From positions 275,001 to 339,000 of the forward strand of contig NZ_CP092415.1 of assembly GCF_023716465.1 (NCBI RefSeq): a stretch of 64,000 bases of DNA, written 5' to 3'. The translations under genes and the position numbers were made by a program. This DNA is from Flagellimonas marinaquae. Lineage in GTDB: Bacteria > Bacteroidota > Bacteroidia > Flavobacteriales > Flavobacteriaceae. The notes beneath the pieces were generated by a model that did not search any database, was not told the DNA's origin, and saw only the letters and a list, made by a program, of their open reading frames with translations. This document shows, one piece after another, positions 44,219 through 54,367 of this stretch; within the stretch, counting starts at the first letter, position 1, and the number at the start of each line of letters is the position of its first letter.

Positions 44219-45057
44219 AAACTATTTTTGACGACGTTTCGTATAGTTGCAGTAAGATTGTAACCCAGTCCTACAGTACTTCATTTTCCATGGCGACCAA
44301 AATGTTGGCTCCCTCCATCCGAGCGGACATTTACAACATTTATGGTTTTGTTCGATTTGCGGATGAAATTGTGGACACCTTTCATGAGTACGACAAAAAG
44401 CAGCTTTTTGATGCTTTTGAGAATGAGATGGATCGCGCTATCGAGCAAAAAATTAGCCTCAACCCAATATTGAACTCTTTTCAGCACACCTATCACAAGT
44501 ACGATATACCTTACCATTTGGTTGCCTCTTTTATGAAAAGTATGCGAATGGACCTTACCAAAAAGAGGTACGAGACATTTGATGAATATCGCGAATACAT
44601 TTATGGTTCTGCCGATGTTGTGGGATTGATGTGCCTATGCGTTTTTGTTCAAGGAGATAAAGAGAAATACGAAAAATTAAAAGAATCTGCGATGGCACTG
44701 GGTTCTGCCTTCCAAAAAGTAAATTTTCTCCGGGACCTAAAAGCCGATTACGAAGAACTTAACAGAACTTATTTCCCGAATACAGATTTAATGGAACTCG
44801 ACGAAGCTTCCAAAAAACGTATCGTGGACGAAATTAAAGCTGATTTTGCATTAGGGTATTCGGGTATTGTTCAATTACCGGAACAAGCTAAATTTGGAGT
44901 CTACACTGCGTATCGCTACTACAAAAAATTGCTTCAAAAATTACAGAGCACTCCCCCGTTGGAAATCAAAAATACCCGGATTCGAGTACCCAATTATCAA
45001 AAATTTGGTCTCTTGGCCCAATCCTATGTAAACTATAAATTGCAACTGGTACAATGA
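44215..45057 (+). CDS. crtB: Phytoene synthase
   Basis: 280-aa squalene/phytoene synthase joining two geranylgeranyl diphosphates. The first Asp-rich motif is RFADEIVDTFH; the second is in GSAFQKVNFLRDLKADYEEL. The YSTSFSMATKML start and LMCLCVFV are typical. It overlaps crtI and crtZ by 4 nt each, giving translational coupling. Confidence 0.96.
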   Translation: MKTIFDDVSYSCSKIVTQSYSTSFSMATKMLAPSIRADIYNIYGFVRFADEIVDTFHEYDKKQLFDAFENEMDRAIEQKISLNPILNSFQHTYHKYDIPYHLVASFMKSMRMDLTKKRYETFDEYREYIYGSADVVGLMCLCVFVQGDKEKYEKLKESAMALGSAFQKVNFLRDLKADYEELNRTYFPNTDLMELDEASKKRIVDEIKADFALGYSGIVQLPEQAKFGVYTAYRYYKKLLQKLQSTPPLEIKNTRIRVPNYQKFGLLAQSYVNYKLQLVQ

Positions 45058-45506
45058 AAGTAGCACTTTGGATACTAATATTTTTATCGACCTTCTGCTT
45101 TATGGAATTTATGGCGTGGTTCACCCATAAATATGTCATGCACGGCTTTTTGTGGAGCCTTCATAAGGACCATCACAAAAAGGACCACGACTCGTGGTTT
45201 GAGCGGAACGATGCCTTCTTTATTTTTTATGCCGTGGTGAGCATGGTACTATTTTATCTGGGCAGCTATACGTCCTTCTGGTACGGCTGGCCATTGGGTT
45301 TTGGAATACTTGCCTATGGCATCGCTTATTTTATGGTCCACGATATTTTTATACACCAACGCTTCAAAATATTTAGAAACGCCAATAATTGGTATGCGCG
45401 AGGTGTTCGCCGAGCGCACAAAATTCACCACAAGCATCTGGGAAAAGAAGATGGCGAGTGTTTTGGCATGTTGCTGGTTCCCTTTAAATATTTTAAGAAA
45501 AACTGA
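45054..45506 (+). CDS. crtZ: Beta-carotene hydroxylase
   Basis: 150-aa di-iron membrane hydroxylase. The His clusters HKYVMH, HKDHHKKDH, HDIFIHQR and RAHKIHHKH coordinate the iron. It adds 3-hydroxyls to make zeaxanthin. Several hydrophobic segments place it in the membrane. A lycopene cyclase (crtY), needed before this step, is not in the window. Only 2 nt separate it from the convergent TlpA gene. Confidence 0.95.
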   Translation: MKVALWILIFLSTFCFMEFMAWFTHKYVMHGFLWSLHKDHHKKDHDSWFERNDAFFIFYAVVSMVLFYLGSYTSFWYGWPLGFGILAYGIAYFMVHDIFIHQRFKIFRNANNWYARGVRRAHKIHHKHLGKEDGECFGMLLVPFKYFKKN

Positions 45507-45508
45507 TT

Positions 45509-46075
45509 TTATTCGGCAAGTAGATTATCCAAAAGTGCTCTGGTCTTGTCCGAGTTCCAATTGGCAGCACCTGTTTTATTGACCACAATGTTGCCTTCTT
45601 TATTTAAAATATAAGTAACAGGAATTGAGTTGCTTGCCAAAACTTTTGGCGTATAGGAAGCTTGAAAATAAACGGGAAGATCATATTCCTTTTTCTCTAA
45701 AAAGGCCGAAACTTTGTCCTCCTCATCATTGGCGACAAAAGCAAAAACAACTTTATCGCCATAATCCTTGTACAAAGCGGCGAAACCTGGTAATTCTGCC
45801 ACACAAGGCGGGCACCATGTAGCCCAAACATTGATCAATACAACTTTGCCTTTGTGAGAAATAAGGTTCATTTTATTCCCCTCCCTATCCACAAGTTCCC
45901 AATGGTAATCTTCCAGTACCGCCTGCTCGTTTTTGTTTACCGTGCCCGGACTAACTACAACAGCAACCACTTTATTGACCCAAACCCTTACATGAAAACC
46001 AATAGGTGTAAAAAGTATTAGCAAGATGGCCAATATCCATATACCATTACTGATCTGTTCTTTGGTAATTTTCAT
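45509..46075 (-). CDS. TlpA-family thiol-disulfide oxidoreductase
   Basis: 188 aa with one N-terminal membrane anchor (ILAILLILFTPIG) and a periplasmic thioredoxin-fold domain. The redox site is WCPPC (Cys88, Cys91) and the cis-Pro is in SIPVTYIL. Such proteins reduce or isomerise disulfides, for example during cytochrome c maturation. It overlaps the upstream paralogue by 4 nt. Confidence 0.92.
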   Translation of the reverse strand: MKITKEQISNGIWILAILLILFTPIGFHVRVWVNKVVAVVVSPGTVNKNEQAVLEDYHWELVDREGNKMNLISHKGKVVLINVWATWCPPCVAELPGFAALYKDYGDKVVFAFVANDEEDKVSAFLEKKEYDLPVYFQASYTPKVLASNSIPVTYILNKEGNIVVNKTGAANWNSDKTRALLDNLLAE

Positions 46076-46632
46076 TCCGCAATCAATTCATCCAGTAAAT
46101 TGTACACCTTTGTAGTGCTCCAGTCAGCGATTCCTTCGTTATGGATTACAATATTTCCCGCTTTATCGATTACATAAGAGGTTGGCACTTTACTAGTATC
46201 CACTGCGGTTTTTTCCCCAATGATCAAATAGGTAACAGGGAATGTAAAATTGTTTTCTTCCATGAAAGCATTAACAGGCTCTTGCTCTTCGTTGGTAACG
46301 ATGTAAAAATCCACCTTCCCTTTATATTTGTCGTATAACTCTTGAATACTTGCAAGTTCAGCCTCGGAGGGCAATCGCCAGGATGCCCATAGATTGATAA
46401 GGATTACGTTTCCTTTAGATCTTTTAAAGTTAAAAAAGTTCCAATCTTCATCTTTTAGCTGCCAATCGTAATCGGTTATTTGTTGACGTTCCGACTTTTC
46501 TATTACCGATGGTGAAAATGAAAAAGCACGGTTCAACCAAATTTTCCCATAATACCCAATCGGAGTAACAAAAAAAGATAGGATGAAAAGAATCAATATA
46601 ACATTGAGGATGGTCTTTCTACTGATCTTCAT
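46072..46632 (-). CDS. TlpA-like protein without redox cysteines
   Basis: 186 aa with the same anchor-plus-thioredoxin layout (FILSFFVTPIGYYGKIWLNR) and overall sequence as the downstream paralogue. The WCxxC position reads NLWASWRLPSEAEL (Arg86-Leu-Pro-Ser89), so both cysteines are missing, while the cis-Pro (KVPTSYVI) is kept. It cannot do thiol chemistry at this site and may act as a binding partner. Coupled by a 4-nt overlap to the active paralogue. Confidence 0.9.
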   Translation of the reverse strand: MKISRKTILNVILILFILSFFVTPIGYYGKIWLNRAFSFSPSVIEKSERQQITDYDWQLKDEDWNFFNFKRSKGNVILINLWASWRLPSEAELASIQELYDKYKGKVDFYIVTNEEQEPVNAFMEENNFTFPVTYLIIGEKTAVDTSKVPTSYVIDKAGNIVIHNEGIADWSTTKVYNLLDELIAE

Positions 46633-46655
46633 TAAATTGTGTTTCTCAAAAAATA

Positions 46656-46690
46656 AAAACTCCTGACATCAGTATAACGTCAGGAGTTTT
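46656..46690. terminator. Terminator after aconitase
   Basis: AAAACTCCTGAC (46656-46667) pairs with GTCAGGAGTTTT (46679-46690), a 12-bp stem. It ends the minus-strand aconitase transcript before the TlpA pair. Confidence 0.85.
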
Positions 46691-46710
46691 GACAAATTAT
46701 TTAGATACAA

Positions 46711-48978
46711 TTAAGCATTCTGTTTTTTGATCAAGTTCAAGGCCGAACCTTCGTTGAACCACTTTATCTGGGCATCGTTATACGAATGGTTGGCAATGAT
46801 GGTATCCTTGCTTCCATCCGCATGGACAACCTCAATGGTCAATGGTTTGTCCGGCGCAAATTCTGCAGCATCCACAATATTGAATGTATCGTCTTCTTGA
46901 ATCAAATCGTAATCACTCTCATTGGCAAAGGTCAAGGCCAACATCCCTTGTTTTTTAAGGTTTGTTTCATGGATCCTTGCAAAGGATTTTACCAAAACGA
47001 CCGCAACGCCCAAATGACGTGGCTGCATGGCAGCATGCTCTCTGGAAGATCCCTCTCCATAGTTATGATCACCCACAACTATCGTCATAATTCCATTCTT
47101 TTTGTACTCACGTTGCGTATCTGGCACACCGCCGTACTCTCCAGTCAATTGATTCTTGACAAAATTGGTTTTTTGGTTAAATGCATTTACCGCACCAATT
47201 AGCGTATTGTTGGCAATATTGTCCAAATGACCTCTAAAACGCAACCAAGGTCCTGCCATGGAAATGTGGTCCGTGGTACATTTTCCGAAGGCTTTGATCA
47301 ATAACTTCATACCCTGTAGGTTATCCACGGTAATAGGTGTAAAAGGTTCCAAAAGTTGTAGACGCTCAGAATCCGGAGAAACTTTTACAACCACACCACT
47401 TCCATCTTTTTGGGGCTCTTCGTATCCGTTTTCCTTTACTTCGAATCCTTTTGGTGGCAACTCCCATCCTGTTGGTTCGTCCAACATTACTTCTTCGCCA
47501 TCTTCGTTGATCAACTTGTCCGTTAACGGGTTAAAATCCAAACGGCCTGCAATGGCTATTGCAGCGGTCATTTCCGGTGAAGCTACGAAGGCGTGGGTAT
47601 TTGGGTTACCGTCCGCACGTTTTGCAAAGTTTCGGTTAAAGGAGTGTACAATACTGTTCTTTGGTGCATTTTTTGGGTCCTTGTAACGTGCCCATTGACC
47701 AATACAAGGTCCACAGGCATTGGTAAATATCTTGGCATCCAATTTTTCGAATATTTCCAAGATACCGTCACGTTCCGTCGTATATCTAACTTGCTCAGAA
47801 CCTGGGTTAATTCCAAATTCCGCTTTTGTTTTTAGTTTTTTGTCCAACGCTTGTTGCGCAATGGACGATGCTCTTGAAAGGTCTTCATAAGACGAATTCG
47901 TACAGGATCCTATTAATCCCCATTCCACTGCCAAAGGCCAATCATTGGCTTCGGCTTTTTCTTTCATAGTTCCAACTTCCGTTGCCAAGTCCGGGGTAAA
48001 AGGACCGTTCAACAAGGGCTTCAACTCGGATAGGTTAATTTCGATCACTTGATCAAAATATTGCTCTGGGTCGGCATATACTTCTGGATCTGCTGTTAAG
48101 TGCTCTTTTACCTTATTGGCCTCGTCGGCTACATCAGATCTATCGGTCGCCCTTAGGTAACGCTCCATGGATTCGTCGTATCCAAAGGTAGAAGTGGTTG
48201 CACCTATCTCGGCCCCCATATTACAAATAGTTCCTTTTCCTGTGCAGGACATTGCGGTTGCGCCAGGGCCAAAATATTCAACAATGGCACCTGTTCCCCC
48301 TTTTACGGTCAAGATTTCGGCCACTTTTAGAATTACGTCCTTGGGTGCTGTCCAACCAGAAAGTTTACCGGTAAGTTTTACACCGATCAACTTTGGGAAT
48401 TTAAGTTCCCATGCCATACCGGCCATTACATCTACCGCGTCGGCTCCACCAACTCCGATAGCTACCATACCCAGGCCACCTGCATTTACGGTGTGGGAAT
48501 CTGTTCCGATCATCATTCCGCCCGGGAATGCATAATTTTCCAATACTACTTGGTGGATGATACCTGCTCCCGGTTTCCAAAATCCTATTCCATACTTATT
48601 TGATACAGAACCCAAGAAATCAAATACCTCGCTACTGGTCTCGTTGGCATGCTTTAAATCTGCCGCAGCACCATCTTTGGCTTGAATCAAGTGATCACAG
48701 TGAACTGTGGTCGGCACCGCCACTTTATCTTTTCCTGCTTGCATAAACTGTAGCAAGGCCATTTGGGCTGTTGCATCCTGACAAGCTATTCTATCGGGAG
48801 CGAAATCAACGTAATCCTTTCCTCTTACATATGCCTTTTCTGGATCGCCGTCCCACAAGTGGGAGTATAAAATCTTTTCCGAAAGCGTTAGGGGCTTACC
48901 AACCAGTTCTCGGGCTTTTTCCACGCGTTCCCCCATGGAAGCGTAAACGCCCTTAATCATGTTTATATCAAATGCCAT
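46711..48978 (-). CDS. Aconitate hydratase
   Basis: 755-aa TCA-cycle enzyme isomerising citrate to isocitrate via cis-aconitate. The [4Fe-4S] ligand segments are [12 protein letters not shown] (first Cys) and [10 protein letters not shown] (second and third Cys). The substrate-binding GSDSHT-like [11 protein letters not shown] and the C-terminal swivel domain ([15 protein letters not shown]) are present. The length of about 755 residues is closest to the mitochondrial-type aconitase group. Confidence 0.95.
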   Translation of the reverse strand: MAFDINMIKGVYASMGERVEKARELVGKPLTLSEKILYSHLWDGDPEKAYVRGKDYVDFAPDRIACQDATAQMALLQFMQAGKDKVAVPTTVHCDHLIQAKDGAAADLKHANETSSEVFDFLGSVSNKYGIGFWKPGAGIIHQVVLENYAFPGGMMIGTDSHTVNAGGLGMVAIGVGGADAVDVMAGMAWELKFPKLIGVKLTGKLSGWTAPKDVILKVAEILTVKGGTGAIVEYFGPGATAMSCTGKGTICNMGAEIGATTSTFGYDESMERYLRATDRSDVADEANKVKEHLTADPEVYADPEQYFDQVIEINLSELKPLLNGPFTPDLATEVGTMKEKAEANDWPLAVEWGLIGSCTNSSYEDLSRASSIAQQALDKKLKTKAEFGINPGSEQVRYTTERDGILEIFEKLDAKIFTNACGPCIGQWARYKDPKNAPKNSIVHSFNRNFAKRADGNPNTHAFVASPEMTAAIAIAGRLDFNPLTDKLINEDGEEVMLDEPTGWELPPKGFEVKENGYEEPQKDGSGVVVKVSPDSERLQLLEPFTPITVDNLQGMKLLIKAFGKCTTDHISMAGPWLRFRGHLDNIANNTLIGAVNAFNQKTNFVKNQLTGEYGGVPDTQREYKKNGIMTIVVGDHNYGEGSSREHAAMQPRHLGVAVVLVKSFARIHETNLKKQGMLALTFANESDYDLIQEDDTFNIVDAAEFAPDKPLTIEVVHADGSKDTIIANHSYNDAQIKWFNEGSALNLIKKQNA

Positions 48979-49079
48979 TATACAATTGAGTTTTTAGATT
49001 TTCGTAATTCGGTAAATTTACTAAATCGTAAAGTAATTTGGAATTAGAATCGTACTAAATAAGTGCGAGGAAAATTATT

Positions 49080-50033
49080 TTATAATAATTCCCCAATAAT
49101 TTTATCCTCTGTGATACCTTCTGCTTCCGCTTTGTAGTTTTTAAGTATCCTATGGCGCAATATTCCCAGGGCCACTGCTTTTACATCTTCGATGTCCGGA
49201 GAGAATTTTCCATGGATTGCCGCATGTGCCTTAGCTGCGAGTACCAGATTTTGTGATGCCCGTGGGCCTGCCCCCCAATCGATATAATTATTTACATAGT
49301 CCGATGCACCGTTTTGATTTGGCCGGGTTCTGTTAACCAGTCTTACGGCATAATCCACCACATTGTCCGGAACGGGTATTCGCCTGATCAAGTGCTGAAC
49401 CTCAATGATTTCGTCGGCATTAAACAGGGTATTTATCTGGATTTCATTATCCGAAGTGGTAGATTTCACCACTTGTATTTCTTCTTCAATGGAGGGGTAT
49501 TTTAGTTCTATGGCAAACATAAAACGGTCCAATTGGGCTTCGGGCAACGGATAGGTTCCCTCCTGTTCTATCGGGTTTTGTGTGGCCAAAACAAAATAAG
49601 GCCGATTTAATTTGTATTGTTTGCCCGCAATGGTAACGGCTCTTTCTTGCATTGCTTCCAGCAGAGCTGCCTGGGTCTTGGGCGGGGTACGGTTAATTTC
49701 GTCCGCCAAAATAATGTTACCGAAAACCGGCCCCATTATAAATTTAAAATTGCGGTTTTGATCCAGCACCTCGCTACCTAAGATATCGCTCGGCATTAGA
49801 TCTGGTGTAAATTGTATTCTTTTAAAGTCCAGCCCCAATGTCTGGGCAATGGTGTTGACCATCAAGGTTTTTGCCAGACCGGGAACACCGATCAACAGTG
49901 AATGCCCCCCTGTGTATATGGATAGCAGTATTTGCTCGATAACCTCTTCTTGGCCAACAATGACCTTGGCGATCTCTTTTTTTAAATCTTGGTGCTTTTT
50001 TACCAGGTTTTCAACCGCTGTTACATCCGACAT
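49080..50033 (-). CDS. MoxR-family AAA+ ATPase
   Basis: 317 aa. Walker A GVPGLAKTLMV, Walker B ILADEINR (with the NRTPPKTQAALLEAM sensor region), sensor 1 ATQNPIEQEG and the C-terminal lid. MoxR proteins act as chaperones for assembling metal-containing or surface complexes, usually with VWA-domain partners. None is present directly next to it. It lies 4 nt downstream of the SurA-like chaperone gene. Confidence 0.93.
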   Translation of the reverse strand: MSDVTAVENLVKKHQDLKKEIAKVIVGQEEVIEQILLSIYTGGHSLLIGVPGLAKTLMVNTIAQTLGLDFKRIQFTPDLMPSDILGSEVLDQNRNFKFIMGPVFGNIILADEINRTPPKTQAALLEAMQERAVTIAGKQYKLNRPYFVLATQNPIEQEGTYPLPEAQLDRFMFAIELKYPSIEEEIQVVKSTTSDNEIQINTLFNADEIIEVQHLIRRIPVPDNVVDYAVRLVNRTRPNQNGASDYVNNYIDWGAGPRASQNLVLAAKAHAAIHGKFSPDIEDVKAVALGILRHRILKNYKAEAEGITEDKIIGELL

Positions 50034-50037
50034 ACAA

Positions 50038-51429
50038 TTATTGCTTTACCCAGTTGTTCGCAAAATTGCAGCTTTTACTCTCATCGTCCACATGGATATA
50101 AGTGTCTTCGATATGCTCGTCCATCCATTCTTTTATGGCCTTAAACTGTTTTTCCCTTAGGGCGAGCTCTTGGATTTTTAGATAATCCTTGGCAAAATCC
50201 GCTTCATGTTCATCGTAACGGTTAGAGATTTTCATGATCTTGAATTTTGGAGGTCCTCCTCTTGGATCATCTTCACGGATGGGCCTTGATATTTCCCCAT
50301 CCTTTAGGTCCCTAACTTGGTTGTAAAGTGTTGGATCCATTTTGGTAAGCTCAAAACGAGAATCAAAATTGATAGGGTTACGCAACAATCCGCCATCGAA
50401 CTTGGTTTCTTTTTCATCGGAAAAGTTCAATGCTGCCTCTGCAAAAGTGTATTTGCCATCCAATATATGCTGACGAATCGTGTCCAATTCGCTTACTGCT
50501 TTATCTATTGCGCTTTGTGGTATATCCGGAATCATGAGAATGTGACGAATATCCCGCTCTTGCCCTCTCACTTTCTCCACGAAAATGATATGGTAGCCAA
50601 AAATAGTCTCAAATGGTTCGGAAACTTCGCCTTCATTTAGACTAAAGGCCACATCCTTGAATTCCCTAACAAATTGAGTTTCTTTGGTAATGCTGTAAAA
50701 ACCGCCATTTGGTCTAGAACCGGGATCCTCTGAATGTAGAATGGCTTTTACCCTAAAATTTCCGTCGTTTTCCAGAACATCTTGCCTGATCTTGTTCAGC
50801 TCATTGATCACCTTTTGTTTTTCTTCTTCTGGTGCTTCGGGCTGTTTTACAATTTGTCCTATTTCCAGTTCTGCACCAAATACCGGGCGTTCATCTTCGG
50901 GTATCTTGTAAAAAAACTGACGTACTTCCTCGGGAGTAACTTCGATTTCCTCTACGATCTTGCTTTGCATTTTTTCGGAAAGCATTCGAAGTTTGTTTAT
51001 TTCAAAAAGCTCTTCACGAAAACTTTCCATATCCGGCTTTTTATAATAGCTGAGCATTTTTTCCACACTACCGATCTGTTGGGTAAGCTGTTGTATCTGT
51101 CGGTCACTTTGTGCATTTACCATATCGTCCGATACCAACAAGCTATCCTGTACGGCTTGGTGCGCATAAAGTCTATCCTCCATTAATTTTCCCAAGAGGC
51201 TACAGCGTGTAATATCTTCGGTGGAGGCGCCTTGGTTCTTTAAATCGATAAGTGTTTTGTCTATGTCGGATTCCAAGATTACGTAATCTCCTACCACTGC
51301 GGCAATTCCATCCAGTTTTATTTTGTTTCCACTAGCCGTGGAGTCTGTTCCAAGTGCTTGGTCCATTTCCTGTGCTTGCACCAATCCTACAATGGCAAAA
51401 AATGCGATGGAAAGTCCTTTAATTCTCAT
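50038..51429 (-). CDS. SurA-like periplasmic peptidyl-prolyl isomerase
   Basis: About 463 aa from the ATG at 51429; starts at 51435 and 51486 are also open, but these would put more residues before the signal peptide (SIAFFAIVGLVQAQ). The layout matches SurA: an N-terminal chaperone region (DGIAAVVGDYVILESDID), then two parvulin domains (GQIVKQPEAPEEE...GGFYSITKE and RDIRHILMIPDIP...). It helps fold outer-membrane barrels. It overlaps the upstream chaperone-like gene. Confidence 0.88.
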   Translation of the reverse strand: MRIKGLSIAFFAIVGLVQAQEMDQALGTDSTASGNKIKLDGIAAVVGDYVILESDIDKTLIDLKNQGASTEDITRCSLLGKLMEDRLYAHQAVQDSLLVSDDMVNAQSDRQIQQLTQQIGSVEKMLSYYKKPDMESFREELFEINKLRMLSEKMQSKIVEEIEVTPEEVRQFFYKIPEDERPVFGAELEIGQIVKQPEAPEEEKQKVINELNKIRQDVLENDGNFRVKAILHSEDPGSRPNGGFYSITKETQFVREFKDVAFSLNEGEVSEPFETIFGYHIIFVEKVRGQERDIRHILMIPDIPQSAIDKAVSELDTIRQHILDGKYTFAEAALNFSDEKETKFDGGLLRNPINFDSRFELTKMDPTLYNQVRDLKDGEISRPIREDDPRGGPPKFKIMKISNRYDEHEADFAKDYLKIQELALREKQFKAIKEWMDEHIEDTYIHVDDESKSCNFANNWVKQ

Positions 51430-52300
51430 TGTCATAAACCTCAAATTCTTTCTTCTTAATGGCTTCATCAATAATATCGGTTTCAAGTTTTTTTACGTAG
51501 CTCAATCGTCTTCTGTTCAAGATCAGTTGTTTAATATCGGGCTCAACATAATCAAAAGGAGCTGTTTCATTGACTTCCAATACATTGGTCACCAAGCCCA
51601 AATATACTTCTAACGAATCTTGTAACTCAAAAAATTGTGATTTTTTTAAGTGCGTCTCTTCATTGGCACGGTTCAACGGCGGGATTTCTGCAATTACCCT
51701 CGAAGCGCTTACCCAAATGGAGTCGTTAAAATGTATTTTTTTAAACTGTACCGCAATAGAATCAAGATATCGCTTATCGGCCTTGTCCCATTTTTTTAAT
51801 TTGTCCTCCACACCTTTCCTATCCAAAAACTGACTGGACATGCCCACAAACCTCAACTGCACCAACTTTTCGTTAAGTTTAAAGTTTTCTTTTTCCTGTT
51901 CGTAAAATTCCAACAATTGGCCTTGGGTAACAGCAGTATCCTGGGACTGGTTCACCAATGCTTCTATATAGGCCCTTGTGTAGAGATCAGCACGATAATC
52001 GGACACCAAACGATCGAATTCTGCCAACTTTTCTCCAGGCAAGTTGATTTTTGACTTGGTCAACAATAATTGTTTGGATGCCCAAGTATTAATGTAGTTG
52101 GTAACGAAAATTGTGCTATCCTCGGCTGTCATGTCATCATCTACCAACGATGCAACATCCTCTTTGTACAGATAGACATCCCCCACACGTGCCAAAGGTT
52201 CCTTTTCTTCATCTTTATTGAACATACCTTCGCACGAAGAAAAAAGTATGACCAACAATGCACAAAAAAGGAAAAGCGTATTTTTTTGGTGCTTAAGCAT
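51419..52300 (-). CDS. SurA-related lipoprotein chaperone
   Basis: 293 aa with a lipobox (LLVILFSSC, Cys at about residue 23) and the SurA-N-type region (ARVGDVYLYKEDVASLV, then helices to about 140). The parvulin part is short and has no clear catalytic residues, so it probably binds substrates without isomerising them. It overlaps the next chaperone gene by 11 nt. First gene of the surA-surA-moxR run. Confidence 0.82.
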   Translation of the reverse strand: MLKHQKNTLFLFCALLVILFSSCEGMFNKDEEKEPLARVGDVYLYKEDVASLVDDDMTAEDSTIFVTNYINTWASKQLLLTKSKINLPGEKLAEFDRLVSDYRADLYTRAYIEALVNQSQDTAVTQGQLLEFYEQEKENFKLNEKLVQLRFVGMSSQFLDRKGVEDKLKKWDKADKRYLDSIAVQFKKIHFNDSIWVSASRVIAEIPPLNRANEETHLKKSQFFELQDSLEVYLGLVTNVLEVNETAPFDYVEPDIKQLILNRRRLSYVKKLETDIIDEAIKKKEFEVYDNEN

Positions 52301-52416
52301 TTCGCAAAAATAACAATTACTAAATCCCTTACAAGAAGGTTCTCATATCATTAACAGATTTTTTAATCGGGATAGATGTACAGAAATTGCTACTTTAGTG
52401 CAAAACCAAACTAAAA

Positions 52417-52869
52417 ATGAAGTACACTACCGAAATTGTTGTGGATATTCCACGGGACGAGTTCATTAAAAAAATGGACGACCCCGAAAATATGAAACAT
52501 TGGCAACGAGGATTGATCAAGTATGAACAACTGTCCAAGACGCCCGGACAAGAAGGTGCCCAAATGAGCCTCAGCTATAAAATGGGGAAAAGGGAAATGG
52601 ACATGGTAGAGACCATCATCAAAAGAAAACTGCCCGAAGAAATGCACATGACCTACGACACCAAGGGAGTGCACAACATCCAAAAAAACTACTTTAAGGA
52701 TGAAGGAGATAAAACCCGTTGGGTTTCCGAAACCGAGTTTCAATTTTCTGGATTTGGTATGAAGTTAATGGGTTTTCTAATGCCCGGAGCGTTCAAAAAA
52801 CAATCGTTCAAATATATGCAAGACTTTAAAGCCTTTGCCGAAACCGGTAAATCTGTAACCGAATCTTAA
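52417..52869 (+). CDS. SRPBCC/START-like domain protein
   Basis: 150 aa of the SRPBCC helix-grip fold (VDIPRDEFIKKMDDPENMKHWQRGL at the start, FKYMQDFKAFAETG at the end), a hydrophobic-ligand-binding fold. No catalytic residues are evident, and the ligand is unknown. First gene of a three-gene plus-strand group. Confidence 0.85.
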   Translation: MKYTTEIVVDIPRDEFIKKMDDPENMKHWQRGLIKYEQLSKTPGQEGAQMSLSYKMGKREMDMVETIIKRKLPEEMHMTYDTKGVHNIQKNYFKDEGDKTRWVSETEFQFSGFGMKLMGFLMPGAFKKQSFKYMQDFKAFAETGKSVTES

Positions 52870-52874
52870 AAACA

Positions 52875-53132
52875 ATGGAAAAACTTTTGGATAGAAAAAT
52901 AAAAATTATTTGGGATTTTAGAGGACCAAGCGCAGCCCATACCGCAGAACACTATTTAAAACACCTAAAAGAGTTTGTTGAAGTCGAGGAATTAAAATAC
53001 GACCTGGGCGGTATCGAACATTACAGTCCCACGCACAGTATTGCCTTTTTGGTCGTCGCAGAATTTGAGCTAAAGGAAGTGAGAAGCATCCTTAAACCAC
53101 ACAGGGGTCAGGTGTATAACGGTGAAATTTAA
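52875..53132 (+). CDS. Small protein of unknown function
   Basis: 85 aa with IIWDFRGPSAAHTAEHYLKHLKEF and GGIEHYSPTHSIAFLVV. It has the look of a conserved cytosolic single-domain protein. It lies 5 nt after the SRPBCC gene and its end overlaps the possible GTG start of the next gene. No function can be named. Confidence 0.75.
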   Translation: MEKLLDRKIKIIWDFRGPSAAHTAEHYLKHLKEFVEVEELKYDLGGIEHYSPTHSIAFLVVAEFELKEVRSILKPHRGQVYNGEI

Positions 53133-53136
53133 GTAT

Positions 53137-54270
53137 ATGTTACGTAAACTTTCAATTCTCTGTATGCTGGGTTTAATAACGTCCTGTGCAGAGAATGGCC
53201 CCAGCGACCCTTTGCAAAAAGCGCTTTCCTCTACCGATCCAAAGATTGCCAATGTTATGCAAAATCTGGATGCCCACGAAGTGCAGATCAGATATACTCA
53301 AATTGACCGTAGGAACGACAGCATTATATTTACCGATTATGATTTTCAGGTAGAAAAAAACAATTATTTCTATCCAGCGAGCACAGTCAAGTTCCCTGCT
53401 GCAGTGGCTGCCTTGGAAAAGTTGAACGAAATCGATACACTGAACGCCCATTCCACCTTTTTTGTGGAAGGCGATTCTGTACAAACCACATTCGCAAAGG
53501 CCATATCGGAGATTTTTGCGGTTTCGGACAATGCCGCCAACAACAGGTTAATTGAATTCTTGGGTCAGGACGACCTTAATAAAAGAATGTTGGAGCGTGG
53601 CGTTTCCCCCATTAGGATTTCCCACCGTTTATCCACCAGCAATGCCGACGAGGTCACCACAAAGTCTTTGGTTTTTTACCTAAACGACTCCACGACCACC
53701 ATGGGCGCTCCTATAGTCAACGATCCGATACTCCCATTAGATTTGCAAAACATTAAAAAGGGAATCGGTTTTATGGGCGATGATAAACTCCAAAAGACCC
53801 CGTTCGATTTTAGTTTAAAGAATTACTACCCTATCCAAGCCCAGAGCAACTTATTAAAAAGAGTGATGTTTCCTGAAGCATTTCCAGCAGAAGAGCGTTT
53901 TAATTTAAATGAAGAACAATACGAGCTTCTCCACACCGCCATGCACACCTTACCCGCTAAGGTGGGTTATGACCCGGATGAGTATTACGATAGTTATGTT
54001 AAGTTTTTTATGTTTGGAGACAATACGGACCCCATGCCAGACCACATAAAAATATACAACAAAGTAGGCTATGCCTACGGCACCTTAACGGATTGCGCCT
54101 ACATTAAAGACGCAGAAAACGATGTGGATTTTATACTGACCGCAACTATATTGGTAAACAGCAATGGCATATTTAACGATAACACTTATGAGTATGACGA
54201 AATAGGAATCCCGTTTCTGGCACAGTTAGGAAGAGAAATTTATGAAATCGAGTTGGAGAGGAAGAAATAA
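53137..54270 (+). CDS. Serine hydrolase lipoprotein of the class A beta-lactamase fold
   Basis: About 377 aa from the ATG at 53137 (a GTG at 53122 is in frame). Lipobox GLITSC. The class A motifs are SxxK in PASTVKFPA, SDN in VSDNAANN, and a K-x-G in NKVGYAYG in place of KTG. The fold is that of beta-lactamases and D,D-peptidases. The insert between SDN and KxG is longer than in lactamases, so true lactamase activity is doubtful. Periplasmic. Confidence 0.82.
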   Translation: MLRKLSILCMLGLITSCAENGPSDPLQKALSSTDPKIANVMQNLDAHEVQIRYTQIDRRNDSIIFTDYDFQVEKNNYFYPASTVKFPAAVAALEKLNEIDTLNAHSTFFVEGDSVQTTFAKAISEIFAVSDNAANNRLIEFLGQDDLNKRMLERGVSPIRISHRLSTSNADEVTTKSLVFYLNDSTTTMGAPIVNDPILPLDLQNIKKGIGFMGDDKLQKTPFDFSLKNYYPIQAQSNLLKRVMFPEAFPAEERFNLNEEQYELLHTAMHTLPAKVGYDPDEYYDSYVKFFMFGDNTDPMPDHIKIYNKVGYAYGTLTDCAYIKDAENDVDFILTATILVNSNGIFNDNTYEYDEIGIPFLAQLGREIYEIELERKK

Positions 54271-54298
54271 TCCATCCCTAAAATATACCATTATAAAA

Positions 54299-54347
54299 AA
54301 GCGGGACATTGCCTCGTAATCTTATCTTACTCGGCAACATCCCACTT
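54299..54347. terminator. Bidirectional-type hairpin between convergent genes
   Basis: AAGCGGGACATTGCC pairs with GGCAACATCCCACTT, with mismatches, around an 18-nt loop. It is flanked by A's on the left. It could stop both convergent transcripts. Confidence 0.65.
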
Positions 54348-54367
54348 CCGGATTAAAATCCTAAAAG

